Origin: Edwardsiella anguillarum | Lineage (GTDB): Bacteria; Pseudomonadota; Gammaproteobacteria; Enterobacterales; Enterobacteriaceae | Strand: one strand, 5' to 3' | Length of the DNA: 64,000 nucleotides | Assembly (NCBI RefSeq): GCF_008801815.1 | Contig: NZ_VZOX01000006.1 | Shown: in pieces, positions 31,704 to 41,740 of the stretch | How positions within the stretch are numbered: the first letter of the stretch is position 1 | How the letters are laid out: every line of letters begins with the position of its first letter | Position numbers and translations under genes: made by a program | Notes under the pieces: generated by a model | Seen by the model: the letters and a program-made list of their open reading frames with translations, nothing else | What the model was told of the DNA's origin: nothing | The model's database searches: none

Positions 31704-32633
31704 ATGACGAGCGCGAAAATTGCCATTATTGGCGAATGCATGATTGAACTGTCACAGAAAGGCGCGGATCTGACGCGCGGATTCGGCGGCGATACCCTGA
31801 ATACCGCCGTCTATCTGGCCCGTCAGGTGCCGGCCGATCGCCTGTCCGTGCACTATGTCACCGCGCTGGGCTGCGACAGCTTCAGCGGTGAAATGATCGA
31901 TGCCTGGCAGCAGGAGGGTCTACAGACGGGCCTGGTTCAGCGCATGAGCGATAAGCTGCCGGGGCTGTATGTGATCGAAACCGACGCGCACGGCGAGAGG
32001 ACGTTCTACTACTGGCGTAATGATGCCGCCGCCCGCTACTGGCTGCAGAGCGTCGAGGCTGATGCCATCTGCGATCGCCTGGCGCAGTTTGACTACCTGT
32101 ATCTCAGCGGCATCAGCCTGGCCATTCTGGATGACGTCAGCCGCGAGCGCCTGATGCTGCTGCTGCAGCGCTGCCGGAACAGCGGCGGCAAGGTTATCTT
32201 TGATAATAACTATCGCCCGCGCCTGTGGCAGGGGATCGAGCAGGCCCGCAGTGCCTATCGCGCGATGCTCGCCTGCACCGACATCGCGTTTCTGACGCTG
32301 GACGATGAGGATTTACTGTGGGGCCAGCAGCCGCTGGATGCCGTACTGGAGCGCACTCACGCCCTGGGGGTCAGCGAGGTCGTCATCAAGCGCGGCGCCG
32401 ACGCCTGCCTGGTCTCCATCGGCGACCGGCGCGATGAGATCCCGGCGGTCAGACTGGCCAAAGAGCAGGTCATTGACACCACTGCGGCCGGAGACTCTTT
32501 CAGCGCGGGCTATCTGTCCGTCCGCCTGCTGGGCGGCGATGTACAGACGGCTGCGGCCCGGGGGCACCTGACGGCCAGTACGGTGATCCAGCACCGCGGT
32601 GCCATCATTCCCCGCGACGTCATGCCCGCCTAA
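31704..32633 (+). CDS. kdgK: 2-dehydro-3-deoxygluconokinase
   Basis: A 309-residue cytoplasmic PfkB-family kinase (same length as E. coli KdgK) that phosphorylates KDG from pectin and hexuronate breakdown, giving KDPG for the Entner-Doudoroff aldolase. It starts with KIAIIGECMIELSQKG; the sugar site includes GFGGDTLNTAVYLAR; the ATP and catalytic motif DTTAAGDSFSAGYL, with Asp as base, lies near residue 255. It sits between pdeH and yhjJ exactly as in E. coli. Confidence 0.96.
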   Translation: MTSAKIAIIGECMIELSQKGADLTRGFGGDTLNTAVYLARQVPADRLSVHYVTALGCDSFSGEMIDAWQQEGLQTGLVQRMSDKLPGLYVIETDAHGERTFYYWRNDAAARYWLQSVEADAICDRLAQFDYLYLSGISLAILDDVSRERLMLLLQRCRNSGGKVIFDNNYRPRLWQGIEQARSAYRAMLACTDIAFLTLDDEDLLWGQQPLDAVLERTHALGVSEVVIKRGADACLVSIGDRRDEIPAVRLAKEQVIDTTAAGDSFSAGYLSVRLLGGDVQTAAARGHLTASTVIQHRGAIIPRDVMPA

Positions 32634-32651
32634 CCCCCCTCGGTAGGCCAC

Positions 32652-32687
32652 ACAGAACAACGCCGGCGTAAGCCGGCGTTGTTCTGT
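32652..32687. terminator. Hairpin between convergent kdgK and yhjJ
   Basis: A perfect 16-bp stem (32652-32667 with 32672-32687, loop GTAA) sits between the two gene ends. It lacks a long T-run on the plus side but its length and symmetry suit termination from both directions. Confidence 0.8.
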
Positions 32688-32706
32688 CGCACCTAGCGCA
32701 GCGTAC

Positions 32707-34239
32707 CTACTGCGCCAGCGGCTGGGGCGGCGTGGTCTCGTGGGCCGGGTTTTCTGCGGCGGCCGGCTGGGACGGCGGCTCTACCGCCTCCGCGGCGACG
32801 GCGTCTTCACCACCGAGCCCCATCACCCGGTTATACTCCTCCAGCAGCCGGCCGACGTTCTCCTCTGCCTCGCCGCGCGGCTGACGCAGCACCACCGCGG
32901 GCTCCCGCGACAGCATGATATGCAGCTCTTGATTAATATCGTCCAACGACAGGCCGCTCAGGAACGTCTGACGCAGCTTCTGATAGGCCTCCGGGGCGAT
33001 GTCCACCACGCCGCTTTGCTGTGAGCGCAGGCGCTGACTCATCAGGATATCGGTATTGGTCCGCGCATAGGTGGCGAACAGGTGGCTCAGCTGCTCGCTC
33101 TTCTGCCCCAGCAGGGTGTCAAACTCCGGCTGGGTAATCCCATCGTCACGCAGCGCGGACATCTCATCGGCGATAAACGCCAGCGTTTTGCTCAACGATG
33201 CCTGGGCCGTCTCTAAATGGATTGCGCACTGCGAGCGCTGATACTGCACCTGGCAGTTAAAGCTCAGGCTCACGCTGCCCTTCAGCGCGCTGTTGGCCAG
33301 CACCTGCTGTAGATGCCAGAACAGCGCCTCGCGCGCCAAGTCGCTACGCCAATAGCGCAGCAGCATCTGAGAGTCACGGATCGGCTGCCACGGCGTATCC
33401 CAGACCAGCGACAGAATATCCTGTTTGGCGCCATCGGCGATCAGGCTCACCGGTGCCGCGGCCAGCGCCGGCAGCGCCGGCACGGTGGCAGGCGTCTCCC
33501 GCTTGCCGCTCAGAGGGCCGAAGGTCTGATTAATCTGTTCGCTCAGCGCCCGGGCATCCACGTTGCCGACCACATACAGCGTCATCGCATCGGGGGTATA
33601 CCACTGATGATAAAAAGAGTTCAGCTGCGCCGGCGCCAGCGGAACCGCTGCCGTCCGCCCCGGCTCATGACCTAGCAGGTTGGACCCCTTCAGGCGGTAG
33701 CGCCACCAGGGATCGCCGGCCTCGCCAGGCAGCGCCATCACGCGGCTGTCGGTGCCTTTCAGCGCCTCACCGACCGTCTCGACATTCACCTGCAGATCAC
33801 CGGCGGTATTGGCCAGCCAGCGCAGGGCATCCTTCATCAGATCGGGGCGGTTATTGGGCAGGCTCAGGTTATAGCTGGTGTAATCGTACGAGGTGATCGC
33901 CGCCGGCATCGGGCGGACGGGATCGATTGCCTGCTGCCAAAACGACTGCAGGGCGGTCGCGTCAAGCCCCTTGCCCTGCGCCAGAGCCAGGCGCGGCAGC
34001 AGGTGGGCATACCCCATCTGCTGAGGAGACTCCGACAGCGAGCCGGTGTTGACGATCATACGTAGCTCAATACGATCGGATGGACGCTGCGGCGTCGCCA
34101 GTATCTGCCAGGAAAAACCGTTTGGCAGCTTGCCCTCCTGCCAGGCAGGATCGGGCTGTAGCGTTTCAGAATGCACGCTGGTACCGACCATGGCCAGCGC
34201 CAGCCCACCAACCATCAGACGCAATTTGGTGTATTGCAT
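32707..34239 (-). CDS. yhjJ: M16-like putative peptidase YhjJ, zinc motif absent
   Basis: A 510-residue protein with a Sec signal peptide (cleavage likely after TSVHS-E near 24), so periplasmic. It has two M16 (insulinase/pitrilysin-type) halves. Where active enzymes have HxxEH it reads GYAHLLPRLAL, so the second His and Glu of the zinc site are missing; E. coli YhjJ shows the same wording. YTPDAMTLYVVGNVD near 205 is the usual M16 strand. The C-terminus is a Pro/Ala-rich tail longer than in E. coli. It is probably a non-catalytic relative; function unknown. Confidence 0.93.
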   Translation of the reverse strand: MQYTKLRLMVGGLALAMVGTSVHSETLQPDPAWQEGKLPNGFSWQILATPQRPSDRIELRMIVNTGSLSESPQQMGYAHLLPRLALAQGKGLDATALQSFWQQAIDPVRPMPAAITSYDYTSYNLSLPNNRPDLMKDALRWLANTAGDLQVNVETVGEALKGTDSRVMALPGEAGDPWWRYRLKGSNLLGHEPGRTAAVPLAPAQLNSFYHQWYTPDAMTLYVVGNVDARALSEQINQTFGPLSGKRETPATVPALPALAAAPVSLIADGAKQDILSLVWDTPWQPIRDSQMLLRYWRSDLAREALFWHLQQVLANSALKGSVSLSFNCQVQYQRSQCAIHLETAQASLSKTLAFIADEMSALRDDGITQPEFDTLLGQKSEQLSHLFATYARTNTDILMSQRLRSQQSGVVDIAPEAYQKLRQTFLSGLSLDDINQELHIMLSREPAVVLRQPRGEAEENVGRLLEEYNRVMGLGGEDAVAAEAVEPPSQPAAAENPAHETTPPQPLAQ

Positions 34240-34332
34240 GTGAACCCCTACTCAAATCGGACAAAAGCATAGCCCACGCATATAGGCGTTGTTCCGTTAG
34301 ACCACGGAAAACGGCCAAAGTCGCCCACGCTT

Positions 34333-34360
34333 AAAAAAAATTCCGCGTAACGCTGCGCGG
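34333..34360 (-). terminator. Likely dctA terminator
   Basis: On the minus strand CCGCG-CAGCGTTA-CGCGG is followed by AATTTTTTTT. The stem is short (5 bp), but the T-run is strong. It lies about 150 bases after dctA. Confidence 0.5.
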
Positions 34361-34509
34361 CGGGAAATAGATGGGCTCATTATAAAGGCGCCCCCGGCAG
34401 CATCAAGCCGCAGGGGGCGAACATTCACCCCCGGTAACAAAAAGCCGGGGGCAGGGGCGGAATGGGGAGAAACGCGGCGGCGCACACCCGTCGCCGCGCG
34501 GGAGAGGCG

Positions 34510-35790
34510 CTACGCGACGGGATCCCTCAGCGCACTGTCACGGCCGCCGAGTACGGCCCGCATCTGTTTTTCATCCAGTTGACGGCAGCGCTTGGCGACA
34601 ACGATCGTCGCCACGCCGTTACCAATCAGGTTAGTCAGGGCCCGGGCCTCCGACATGAAGCGATCGATGCCCAGGATCAGCGCCAGCCCGGCCACCGGCA
34701 GATGCCCTACCGCCGACAGGGTTGCGGCCAAGACGATGAAGCCGCTGCCGGTCACGCCGGCGGCGCCCTTCGAAGAGAGCAGCAGAACCACCAGCAGCGT
34801 CACCTGGTGCCAGATATCCATGTGGGCGTTGGTTGCCTGGGCGATAAATACCGCCGCCATGGTCAGATAGATAGAGGTTCCGTCCAGGTTAAAGGAGTAG
34901 CCGGTGGGGATCACCAGCCCCACCACCGACTTCTGGCAGCCAACCTTCTCCATCTTGTCCAGCATCCGCGGCAGCGCCGACTCCGAGGAGGAGGTGCCCA
35001 GTACGATCAGCAGCTCTTCCTTAATGTAAGCGATAAAGCGGAAGATGCTGAACCCCGTCGCCTTGGCGATGCTGCCCAGCACCAGCACCACAAACAGGAT
35101 GCAGGTGATATAGAAGCACAGGATCAGCTGCCCCAGCTGTACCAGCGTCCCCACTCCATACTTACCGATGGTGAACGCCATGGCGCCGAAGGCACCGATG
35201 GGCGCCAGTTTCATAATCATGTTAATCACGCCAAAAATCACTTTGGCAAAGCTATCGATCACATTGAAGATCAGCTGCCCCTTTTCACCCAGATGGTGCA
35301 GCGCAAAGCCAAACATCACCGCAAACAGCAGCACCTGCAGGATGTTGCCGCTGGCAAAGGCGCCGATAACGCTGCTGGGGATCACGTCAAGCAGGAAAGC
35401 CACAATGCCCTGCTGCGCCGCCTGATCGGCATAGACCGCGACCGCCTTGGCGTCCAGCGCGTTCGGGTCGACGTTCATGCCCGCGCCCGGCTGCAATACG
35501 TTCACCACCACCAGGCCGATGATCAGCGCGATGGTACTGACTACCTCAAAATAGAGCAGTGCAATGGCGCCGGTGCGCCCCACCGCTTTCATGCTCTCCA
35601 TACCGGCGATGCCGGTCACTACAGTACAAAAGATCACCGGCGCGATGATCATCTTAATCAGTTTGACAAAGCCATCGCCCAGCGGCTTCATCTGGGCACC
35701 CAGCTCGGGATAGAAATGGCCGAGCAAAATACCAATAGTGATGGCCACCAACACCTGTAGATAGAGGCTCGTGAAGATGCTTTTTTTCAT
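34510..35790 (-). CDS. dctA: Aerobic C4-dicarboxylate transporter DctA
   Basis: A 426-residue inner-membrane symporter of the DAACS family (E. coli DctA is 428). It imports succinate, fumarate and malate with protons. Family marks: LGTSSSESALPRMLDKME near 270 (the serine-rich hairpin) and GYSFNLDGTSIYLTMAA near 300, then SKGAAGVTGSGFIVLAAT near 345 and GIDRFMSEARALTNLIGN near 380. ATG at 35790 (MKKSIFTSLYLQV) matches the known start; the upstream 21 codons are not conserved. The tail after KRC differs from E. coli, as is common. Confidence 0.97.
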   Translation of the reverse strand: MKKSIFTSLYLQVLVAITIGILLGHFYPELGAQMKPLGDGFVKLIKMIIAPVIFCTVVTGIAGMESMKAVGRTGAIALLYFEVVSTIALIIGLVVVNVLQPGAGMNVDPNALDAKAVAVYADQAAQQGIVAFLLDVIPSSVIGAFASGNILQVLLFAVMFGFALHHLGEKGQLIFNVIDSFAKVIFGVINMIMKLAPIGAFGAMAFTIGKYGVGTLVQLGQLILCFYITCILFVVLVLGSIAKATGFSIFRFIAYIKEELLIVLGTSSSESALPRMLDKMEKVGCQKSVVGLVIPTGYSFNLDGTSIYLTMAAVFIAQATNAHMDIWHQVTLLVVLLLSSKGAAGVTGSGFIVLAATLSAVGHLPVAGLALILGIDRFMSEARALTNLIGNGVATIVVAKRCRQLDEKQMRAVLGGRDSALRDPVA

Positions 35791-35991
35791 GATTTGTATT
35801 CCTGGTCGGGTACGAACGCGCTGCTTCTGCATCCCGAATGGCGGGTATTGCATACGGCTAAAAATAACATTGAGTTAACAATATGGAAACGCAGTATTTC
35901 AATTATAAAAGTTATTTAATCAATTCTATGAGCTGAAACGCATAAGACCCTGCAAGAGTTATCCTTATTTCTAGCAGGGATATCACCGACG

Positions 35992-38046
35992 CTAAACGGA
36001 GGGGGCCGCCGCCGCGGCCACGGGGTACTTCGCCAGGAAATCACGCAGGGACAGCGCCGGCGAGAAGAAATATCCCTGGGCATAGTGAATGCCGTTGGCC
36101 AGCAGCCAATCGCACTGCCCCTGAGTCTCCACCCCTTCCGCGACCACGTCCAGGGAGAGCACCTCGGCAATCGAACCGACAATGCGCACCAGCGCACCAT
36201 CCAACGGGATCTGATCGATAAAGCTTTTATCAATTTTCAGAATATCGACGGGCAAATGACGCAGGTAGTTCAGCCCGGCATACCCCATGCCGAAATCATC
36301 CAGCGCCACGCGCACACCTTGGTTACGCAGGCGATCCAGCGTATTGGCCGCCCTGTGGATATCGCTGATATAGGCGGTTTCGGTAATCTCCAGATGCAGA
36401 CGCTGCGCTGAAATCGCGTACTGCTGCAGCAGGGTCTCCAGGCGTTGACCAAAGCGGACGTCGGCCAGCTGCCGCGCAGAGACATTCAGCGACAGCGGTA
36501 TCGTCAGCCCCCGTCGCTGCCAGTCAACTAAGATCCGCGCCGCCTCTTCCAGCACCCACTCGCCCAGCGCCACGATACCGCCCTGCTCCTCGGCCAGCGG
36601 AATAAACTGAGATGGCTCGCTGCAGCCGCCGTCCTGACGATGCCAGCGGATCAGCGCCTCCGCCCCCGCTAGCCGCTGGCTGCGCAGATCGATCTGCGGC
36701 TGCAGGTACAACTCAAAATCGCCCTGACGCAGTGCGTTCAGAATTTCATTCTCCTGGGTGAGGCGCGCCTTAACACGCTCCGCCAGCTGTGGCTCAAAAA
36801 ACAGCACCCGATTCTTCCCGTCCGTCAGCGCCATATTCAGCGCCGAGCGAGCCTGCGTCAGCAGCCGCTCCGTCTGGCTAAGCCCACCCACCTCCTCTGT
36901 CGCCTCCAGCGACGGCCGGTGCATCGCGATCCCGATCGCCGCCGTTGGCCGCAGCGCCAGATTGTCCAGAGTCACCGGCTGCGTTAGCAGGCTCATCAGA
37001 CGCTGCGCCTGTTGCATCGCGTCACTCGGGCGCGCCGCATCGCACGCCAGGATCCAAAAGCCGTCCTGACTCGCCTGCGCCAGCAGACTGACCGGTGAGA
37101 TCCCCTCATGTAGGCGCTCCACCAGCGTCATCAGCAACATGTCGCGCTGCCCGCAGTCCAACACCCCCATCGCCTCCTGCAGGGTCGGGATGCTGACCAT
37201 CATCACGCACTGTCCCTCACGCCCGGTCTGGCACTGCTGCTCCAGCAGCGACACAAACAGCGCCTGACCGGGAAGGTTAGTCTGGGGATAGCGCGTCGAC
37301 AGCTGGCCCATGGTCTGGCGCGTCCTCTCCAGCGCCTGCTGATTACGGTTATAGGTACGCACCAAGAGCCCCAGCTCATCATCGCCGTGGTGAGGCGGCA
37401 GGGGGAGCTGATGGTAGTGCGGCGCCTCCAGCGGCATGCTGCGCAGCTCACGCGCCAGCGCCCGCAGCGGATGCACCAGCAGGCGGTTCATGCACCAGCT
37501 GACGGCCACCGTCAGGATCAGCGCCAGCAGCAGGTAGGTCGACACCATGGTCGCGAAGGTCGTGAGAATAAAACGGTACAGACGGAACGAGTCCACCTGC
37601 AGGATCAGATAGCCCAGCGGATGATCCGGCGTCGCACGGCCGCGATCCACGCCATACAGCGGAGTAGAGAGCTGCAGCGGCAGGTGGAAAAGCCGGCCCG
37701 CCCAGCGCGGCACGGGACGTGCCGCGGGAAAGTGACCGCGCAGCACCTGAACCTCATGATGGGGCAATACGATATCAGCTCGCGCCAGGATCCCGCTCGC
37801 CCGCAGGCCGTCCAGGATCTGCTGGGTCTTGGCGACATCCATGTTCAGCATCGCGTCGGCCAGCGGCAGGCGCACCGACTGGGCAATACTCTGCATCTGC
37901 TGGCCATAGTCATCCTTACGCTGTTGCACAAAGTGAAACAGCTGAATCACCGTGAAGATACAGACGGTCACCAGCGCCACCGAGGAGACCAGCGCCATCT
38001 GTTTTATGGTTAAGGAACGACTGACTCGCAAACTCTCTCTCCGCAC
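35992..38046 (-). CDS. pdeK: Membrane c-di-GMP phosphodiesterase PdeK (YhjK/HmsP-like)
   Basis: A 684-residue inner-membrane protein. Helix at about 16-38, a periplasmic part, a second helix at about 160-182, then a HAMP-like linker, a GGDEF-like domain (about 255-415) and an EAL domain (about 425-675). The GGDEF signature is replaced by SQDGFWIL, so no cyclase activity is expected. The EAL domain is intact: AEALIRWHR, LNVSARQL, LEITET, LDDFGMGYAGLNYL, DILKIDKSFI and VAEGVET. This is the architecture of E. coli YhjK and Yersinia HmsP. It lies directly downstream of the bcs operon and is on the same strand, but with a terminator between. Confidence 0.93.
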   Translation of the reverse strand: MRRESLRVSRSLTIKQMALVSSVALVTVCIFTVIQLFHFVQQRKDDYGQQMQSIAQSVRLPLADAMLNMDVAKTQQILDGLRASGILARADIVLPHHEVQVLRGHFPAARPVPRWAGRLFHLPLQLSTPLYGVDRGRATPDHPLGYLILQVDSFRLYRFILTTFATMVSTYLLLALILTVAVSWCMNRLLVHPLRALARELRSMPLEAPHYHQLPLPPHHGDDELGLLVRTYNRNQQALERTRQTMGQLSTRYPQTNLPGQALFVSLLEQQCQTGREGQCVMMVSIPTLQEAMGVLDCGQRDMLLMTLVERLHEGISPVSLLAQASQDGFWILACDAARPSDAMQQAQRLMSLLTQPVTLDNLALRPTAAIGIAMHRPSLEATEEVGGLSQTERLLTQARSALNMALTDGKNRVLFFEPQLAERVKARLTQENEILNALRQGDFELYLQPQIDLRSQRLAGAEALIRWHRQDGGCSEPSQFIPLAEEQGGIVALGEWVLEEAARILVDWQRRGLTIPLSLNVSARQLADVRFGQRLETLLQQYAISAQRLHLEITETAYISDIHRAANTLDRLRNQGVRVALDDFGMGYAGLNYLRHLPVDILKIDKSFIDQIPLDGALVRIVGSIAEVLSLDVVAEGVETQGQCDWLLANGIHYAQGYFFSPALSLRDFLAKYPVAAAAAPSV

Positions 38047-38222
38047 ACAAAATTTGCTGACGGCCCGCCGCCGCGTCGGCGGCGCCCACAGGCCTCAAAC
38101 CGGCCGAGTATACTGGATTAGCCAATGTTATTAACTATACCAAAAGATCGTTTCGCGCCTTTCCCATTCCATCCCTGGGATAAGTGAGAACCATCATGCT
38201 CCATATCCACATAATATTACGT

Positions 38223-38265
38223 AAAAAAAACGCCGCGCAGCGGCCTATTCGTCCGCGCGCGGCGT
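38223..38265 (-). terminator. Terminator of the bcsRQABZC operon
   Basis: On the minus strand, ACGCCGCGCG pairs with CGCGCGGCGT-type sequence in a long GC hairpin with one bulge, followed by eight T. It begins 13 bases after the bcsC stop. Confidence 0.85.
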
Positions 38266-38278
38266 ATCTGCCTCCGCT

Positions 38279-41200
38279 CTAGAAATCGGCATAGGGCCGC
38301 AGAGGCTGCGGCGGCAGATCCATGTCGCCCTGCCACCCCTGCATTGAGTAGCGCACATAGATAAGCGCATGGCTGGGGGTATAGTCCTTCGCCTGCTGAA
38401 TATCGACCCCGGCGCCGACGAACCAGTGGCTGCTCAGCCGCCGCTCCACGATCGCCCGCAGGGTATAGCCGAAGCCGTTGCTGCTGCCGCCGTCGTCCGA
38501 TGCGGCATAGTCAGGCACCGTCGTACTGTCGACCAGATTCTGCAGCGGGTAGCGCGCCTGCCGTGCCGTGTTGGCGTAGGACCAGGAGACCGATCCGCCC
38601 AGCTCCCACGACCAGTTCTCCGTGCGCTGGCGATAGTTGACGGGTATCCCGAACGACACATACTGCTGCGGACTGTAGTAGCCGCCCTGTCCCAGGGTAT
38701 AACCGCTGAGATCCTTGTCGTAATGCCAGAGCATATTGCTGAGCCCAACGCTAACTCGACGGTTATCTTCATTGATCAGCTTGTAGTAGTAGCCCCCCAT
38801 CCAGCGCATGCTGCTGTTGCTCTCGACGTTCTTGCCCTCCAGATAGTCGGCGCTCAGCGTGCCCCACAGGCCGTGCGGCCCGCCGCGATCGTAGCTGCCG
38901 CTCAGCGCGACGCCGTTGCGTCGGACACCGCCCCATACCGTGCCGGTATGGGGATCGCGCTGCCCCCCCATCGACAGCAGGGAGCTGGAGACCGGGCGGC
39001 GGTGGGCTTCCAGCGTCCAGCCAATATGATCCCAGCTACCGCTGTAGGCGATACCGCCCGCCCAGTCCACCACCTTCATGCCGATGGGCGTTGTCCCGAT
39101 ATCCATCTGCCAGGCCCCATTATGCCAGCCAACGGCCAGGCTGGTTCCGGCGCCGCGCTGCCCCTCGCCGGCCGGACATCCCGTAACATAGCAGCTGCCA
39201 AACTTATCCTGGTAGGCGCCGCCCGATAGGCGGCCTGCATCCATATTGACCAGATCGCCGCGGAGGAAAAGGCGGCCATCGTACAGCGGCATATCGGCCT
39301 GCAGCATCGTCGTATGGGCCTTGAGATTGGAATAGCCTCCGGTGCCGCTAGAGCCCCAGTAGTCGTGCTCAAGGGTAAAGCGGACCTCCTGCTGACGATA
39401 GAGATCGGCGCCGTCGGCGCGAACGCTGCGTTTTAACCAGTCATCCTGCGGCACAGTGCGCGTCAGGCGGGTAAACGCATCATTATCCTGCGGCGGCGTC
39501 TCACTGATACCCGTGGCGACCATGGCCGAACGCAGATCGTTCTGCGCCCGCGCGGTTTGGCGCGACTGTACCGCCAGACGCGCATCGTCACGCAGCACCA
39601 GCGCCCCCGCCATGCCCGGCGTTCGGCGCGCCGCCGGCAGGAGCGAGTCAAAGATGCGCCGGGCCTGCTGCGGATCCCCGCTGGCGGCCCAGGCATTGGC
39701 GAGCCGGCGCTGTACGTTAAGATCGTCCGCCGCCGCCTGCGGCGGCCGGCGCCGCAGCGCCTCCTCGGCCGCGCGGCGATCGCCCTGCGCCACCCGCGTT
39801 TCAATCACCCCTAAACGGGCATCGCTGTTCTGCGGATCGCGCGCCAGGACGCCCTGATATCCCGTCAGGGCATCCGTATAGTCATCCCGGGCCAGCGCCC
39901 AGTCGGCCAGCGTCAGATCAATCGCCGTGGTGGCGGGCTGGCGCTGTAAGTAAGCGATCGCTTGCTGCTCATGGCCGCCGTCGCGCAGACCGTTGGCGTA
40001 GTCGACTATATGCTGGGCCTGCAGGCGCAGATCCAGCGCGCGCATGCCGTCGCTCCACTGCGCCGCGGGGATCCGGCGCAGCACCGCCTGAGCCTGATCG
40101 GGCTGACCTCGGGAGGAGAGATACAGCGCGCGGGCGTACACTTGGTCGCCGCTGTGGGAGAAACGCTGGTCCATGCGCTGCATCAGCGCATCGGCCCGCT
40201 CAGGCTGTCCGGCGCTGACCAGCGTACCGGCAAGCCGGTAGTTCAGCCAGACATCGTCCGGCGTCAGACGCTGCGCCTCATTCAGCTTTTCCAGCGCGCT
40301 GCCCCAGGCCTGACGCCCCGCCAGGGCCGCCGCCTGCTGCTGCAGCGCATCGCTTTGCAGCTCGCTATACGCCGACTGCATGGCCCGGCGCTGCGCCGCC
40401 GGCAGCTGCTGCAGGTAGGCCAGCGCCTTCTCCGGCGACTGCCGCTGGTAAAGACTCACTAACTTTCTCAGCGCACTGCCATTCAGCGGATCGTGCCGTA
40501 GCGCCAGGCGATATGAGTGCTCCGCCAGCGCTAAATCCCCCTGCGCCGCGGCCACATCCCCCAGACCGATCGGCCCGTAGGCATTCTCGCCATCCAGCGC
40601 CTGAGCCTGACGATATCGCTGCTGCGCCAGGGCGTATTGATGCGCCGCCAACGCCTCATCCCCCTGTTTAATCAGCAGCCAGTAGCGATTCGTCTTCAGC
40701 AGGCTTTGCCATTTGCTCAGCTGATCGCTGTGTGGATCGGCCGCGATAGCGCGTTCAAACAGGGCGATCGCCCGCTGACGATCGCCCTGCTGTGAATAGG
40801 TCTGCGCCAGCGCGCCCAGCGTCTCCGCATCGTTGGGATGCTGACGCAGCGTTTGCTGCAGCAGCGGCTGGGCCTTGCTGTCATTTCCGGCGGCAGCCTG
40901 CGCCAGCCCCGTACTGCGCGCCCGATACAGCGGATCCGCCAGCTGGGCTTGCTGCGTCTGCAGTAGAGCCTGTGCGTCGGCTACGGCCTGCGGCGCATCG
41001 TGAAACACCTGAATATAACGCTGCAGGGCCGCCACGCTCTGCTCGCCCAGCGGCATACGCTGGATCTGCGCCATCCACAGAGAGGCGGCGCTATCGCGGG
41101 TGGCACCGTCTGCCGCCATCTGCGTCAGCAAGGCGTAGGCCTGCGCCTCTTTTCCGTCAGCAAACAGCAGACCAATCAATGTCGTTTGCAGCGCAGCGCT

Positions 41201-41740
41201 GTTGGGATAGCGCTGATTAACGGCCTGCAGCGCCGCTATCGCCCGCGCAGTCTGCCCCGGCAGACGGGCGACCGTACGCCAGTACTCCGGCGCAAACTCC
41301 AGCGGAGGCGACATGCCGTGCCACAGTTTGTCATAGGCTGCAACGGCCGCCGCATACTGGCCGCCGGACGCCAGCAGGCGCGCCTGCTGCAGCCCCTGAT
41401 GTCCCTCCGGCATACTCAGCGCCACCTGCATCCGCGCCGTTTGGCACACGGCGGCATCCGGTGCCGGACGGCACGACGTCTCGACAAGCTGGCTGGCTGC
41501 AGCCATATCCCCCTGGCGCAGCAGCATGCGAATACGCGCCAGGATCACCTCGGGATCATCGGGCGCGATCATCATCAGACGGTTGAGCGACTGCGTTACC
41601 AGATCGTAACGCTGCGAAGACTCGCCTATACGCACCTGCTGCAGCAGCCAGTCAGTCGCATTTACCTCGCTGGCGCACAGTGGCGCGCTCAGCGCCAACG
41701 TCACCGGCAGGGCGGTCAGACTCAGTCGGAAACATCGCAT
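38279..41740 (-). CDS. bcsC: Cellulose synthase outer-membrane export protein BcsC
   Basis: An 1153-residue protein. A signal peptide (about 1-24, ending LCAS) is followed by a long periplasmic alpha-solenoid of TPR repeats to about residue 790 (for example LGALAQTYSQQGDRQRAIALFERAI and YGPIGLGDVAAAQGDLALAEHSYRLAL). The C-terminal part (about 815-1153) is the BCSC_C beta-barrel, with aromatic strands and a terminal LIYVRYSMQGWQGDMDLPP. It guides cellulose across the periplasm and outer membrane. Its ATG lies 19 bases inside the end of bcsZ. Confidence 0.95.
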   Translation of the reverse strand: MRCFRLSLTALPVTLALSAPLCASEVNATDWLLQQVRIGESSQRYDLVTQSLNRLMMIAPDDPEVILARIRMLLRQGDMAAASQLVETSCRPAPDAAVCQTARMQVALSMPEGHQGLQQARLLASGGQYAAAVAAYDKLWHGMSPPLEFAPEYWRTVARLPGQTARAIAALQAVNQRYPNSAALQTTLIGLLFADGKEAQAYALLTQMAADGATRDSAASLWMAQIQRMPLGEQSVAALQRYIQVFHDAPQAVADAQALLQTQQAQLADPLYRARSTGLAQAAAGNDSKAQPLLQQTLRQHPNDAETLGALAQTYSQQGDRQRAIALFERAIAADPHSDQLSKWQSLLKTNRYWLLIKQGDEALAAHQYALAQQRYRQAQALDGENAYGPIGLGDVAAAQGDLALAEHSYRLALRHDPLNGSALRKLVSLYQRQSPEKALAYLQQLPAAQRRAMQSAYSELQSDALQQQAAALAGRQAWGSALEKLNEAQRLTPDDVWLNYRLAGTLVSAGQPERADALMQRMDQRFSHSGDQVYARALYLSSRGQPDQAQAVLRRIPAAQWSDGMRALDLRLQAQHIVDYANGLRDGGHEQQAIAYLQRQPATTAIDLTLADWALARDDYTDALTGYQGVLARDPQNSDARLGVIETRVAQGDRRAAEEALRRRPPQAAADDLNVQRRLANAWAASGDPQQARRIFDSLLPAARRTPGMAGALVLRDDARLAVQSRQTARAQNDLRSAMVATGISETPPQDNDAFTRLTRTVPQDDWLKRSVRADGADLYRQQEVRFTLEHDYWGSSGTGGYSNLKAHTTMLQADMPLYDGRLFLRGDLVNMDAGRLSGGAYQDKFGSCYVTGCPAGEGQRGAGTSLAVGWHNGAWQMDIGTTPIGMKVVDWAGGIAYSGSWDHIGWTLEAHRRPVSSSLLSMGGQRDPHTGTVWGGVRRNGVALSGSYDRGGPHGLWGTLSADYLEGKNVESNSSMRWMGGYYYKLINEDNRRVSVGLSNMLWHYDKDLSGYTLGQGGYYSPQQYVSFGIPVNYRQRTENWSWELGGSVSWSYANTARQARYPLQNLVDSTTVPDYAASDDGGSSNGFGYTLRAIVERRLSSHWFVGAGVDIQQAKDYTPSHALIYVRYSMQGWQGDMDLPPQPLRPYADF

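Noticed and set aside
34462..35760. A 432-codon plus-strand ORF opposite dctA
   Set aside because: Gln/His/Arg-rich antisense shadow of a conserved transporter; no ribosome-binding site.
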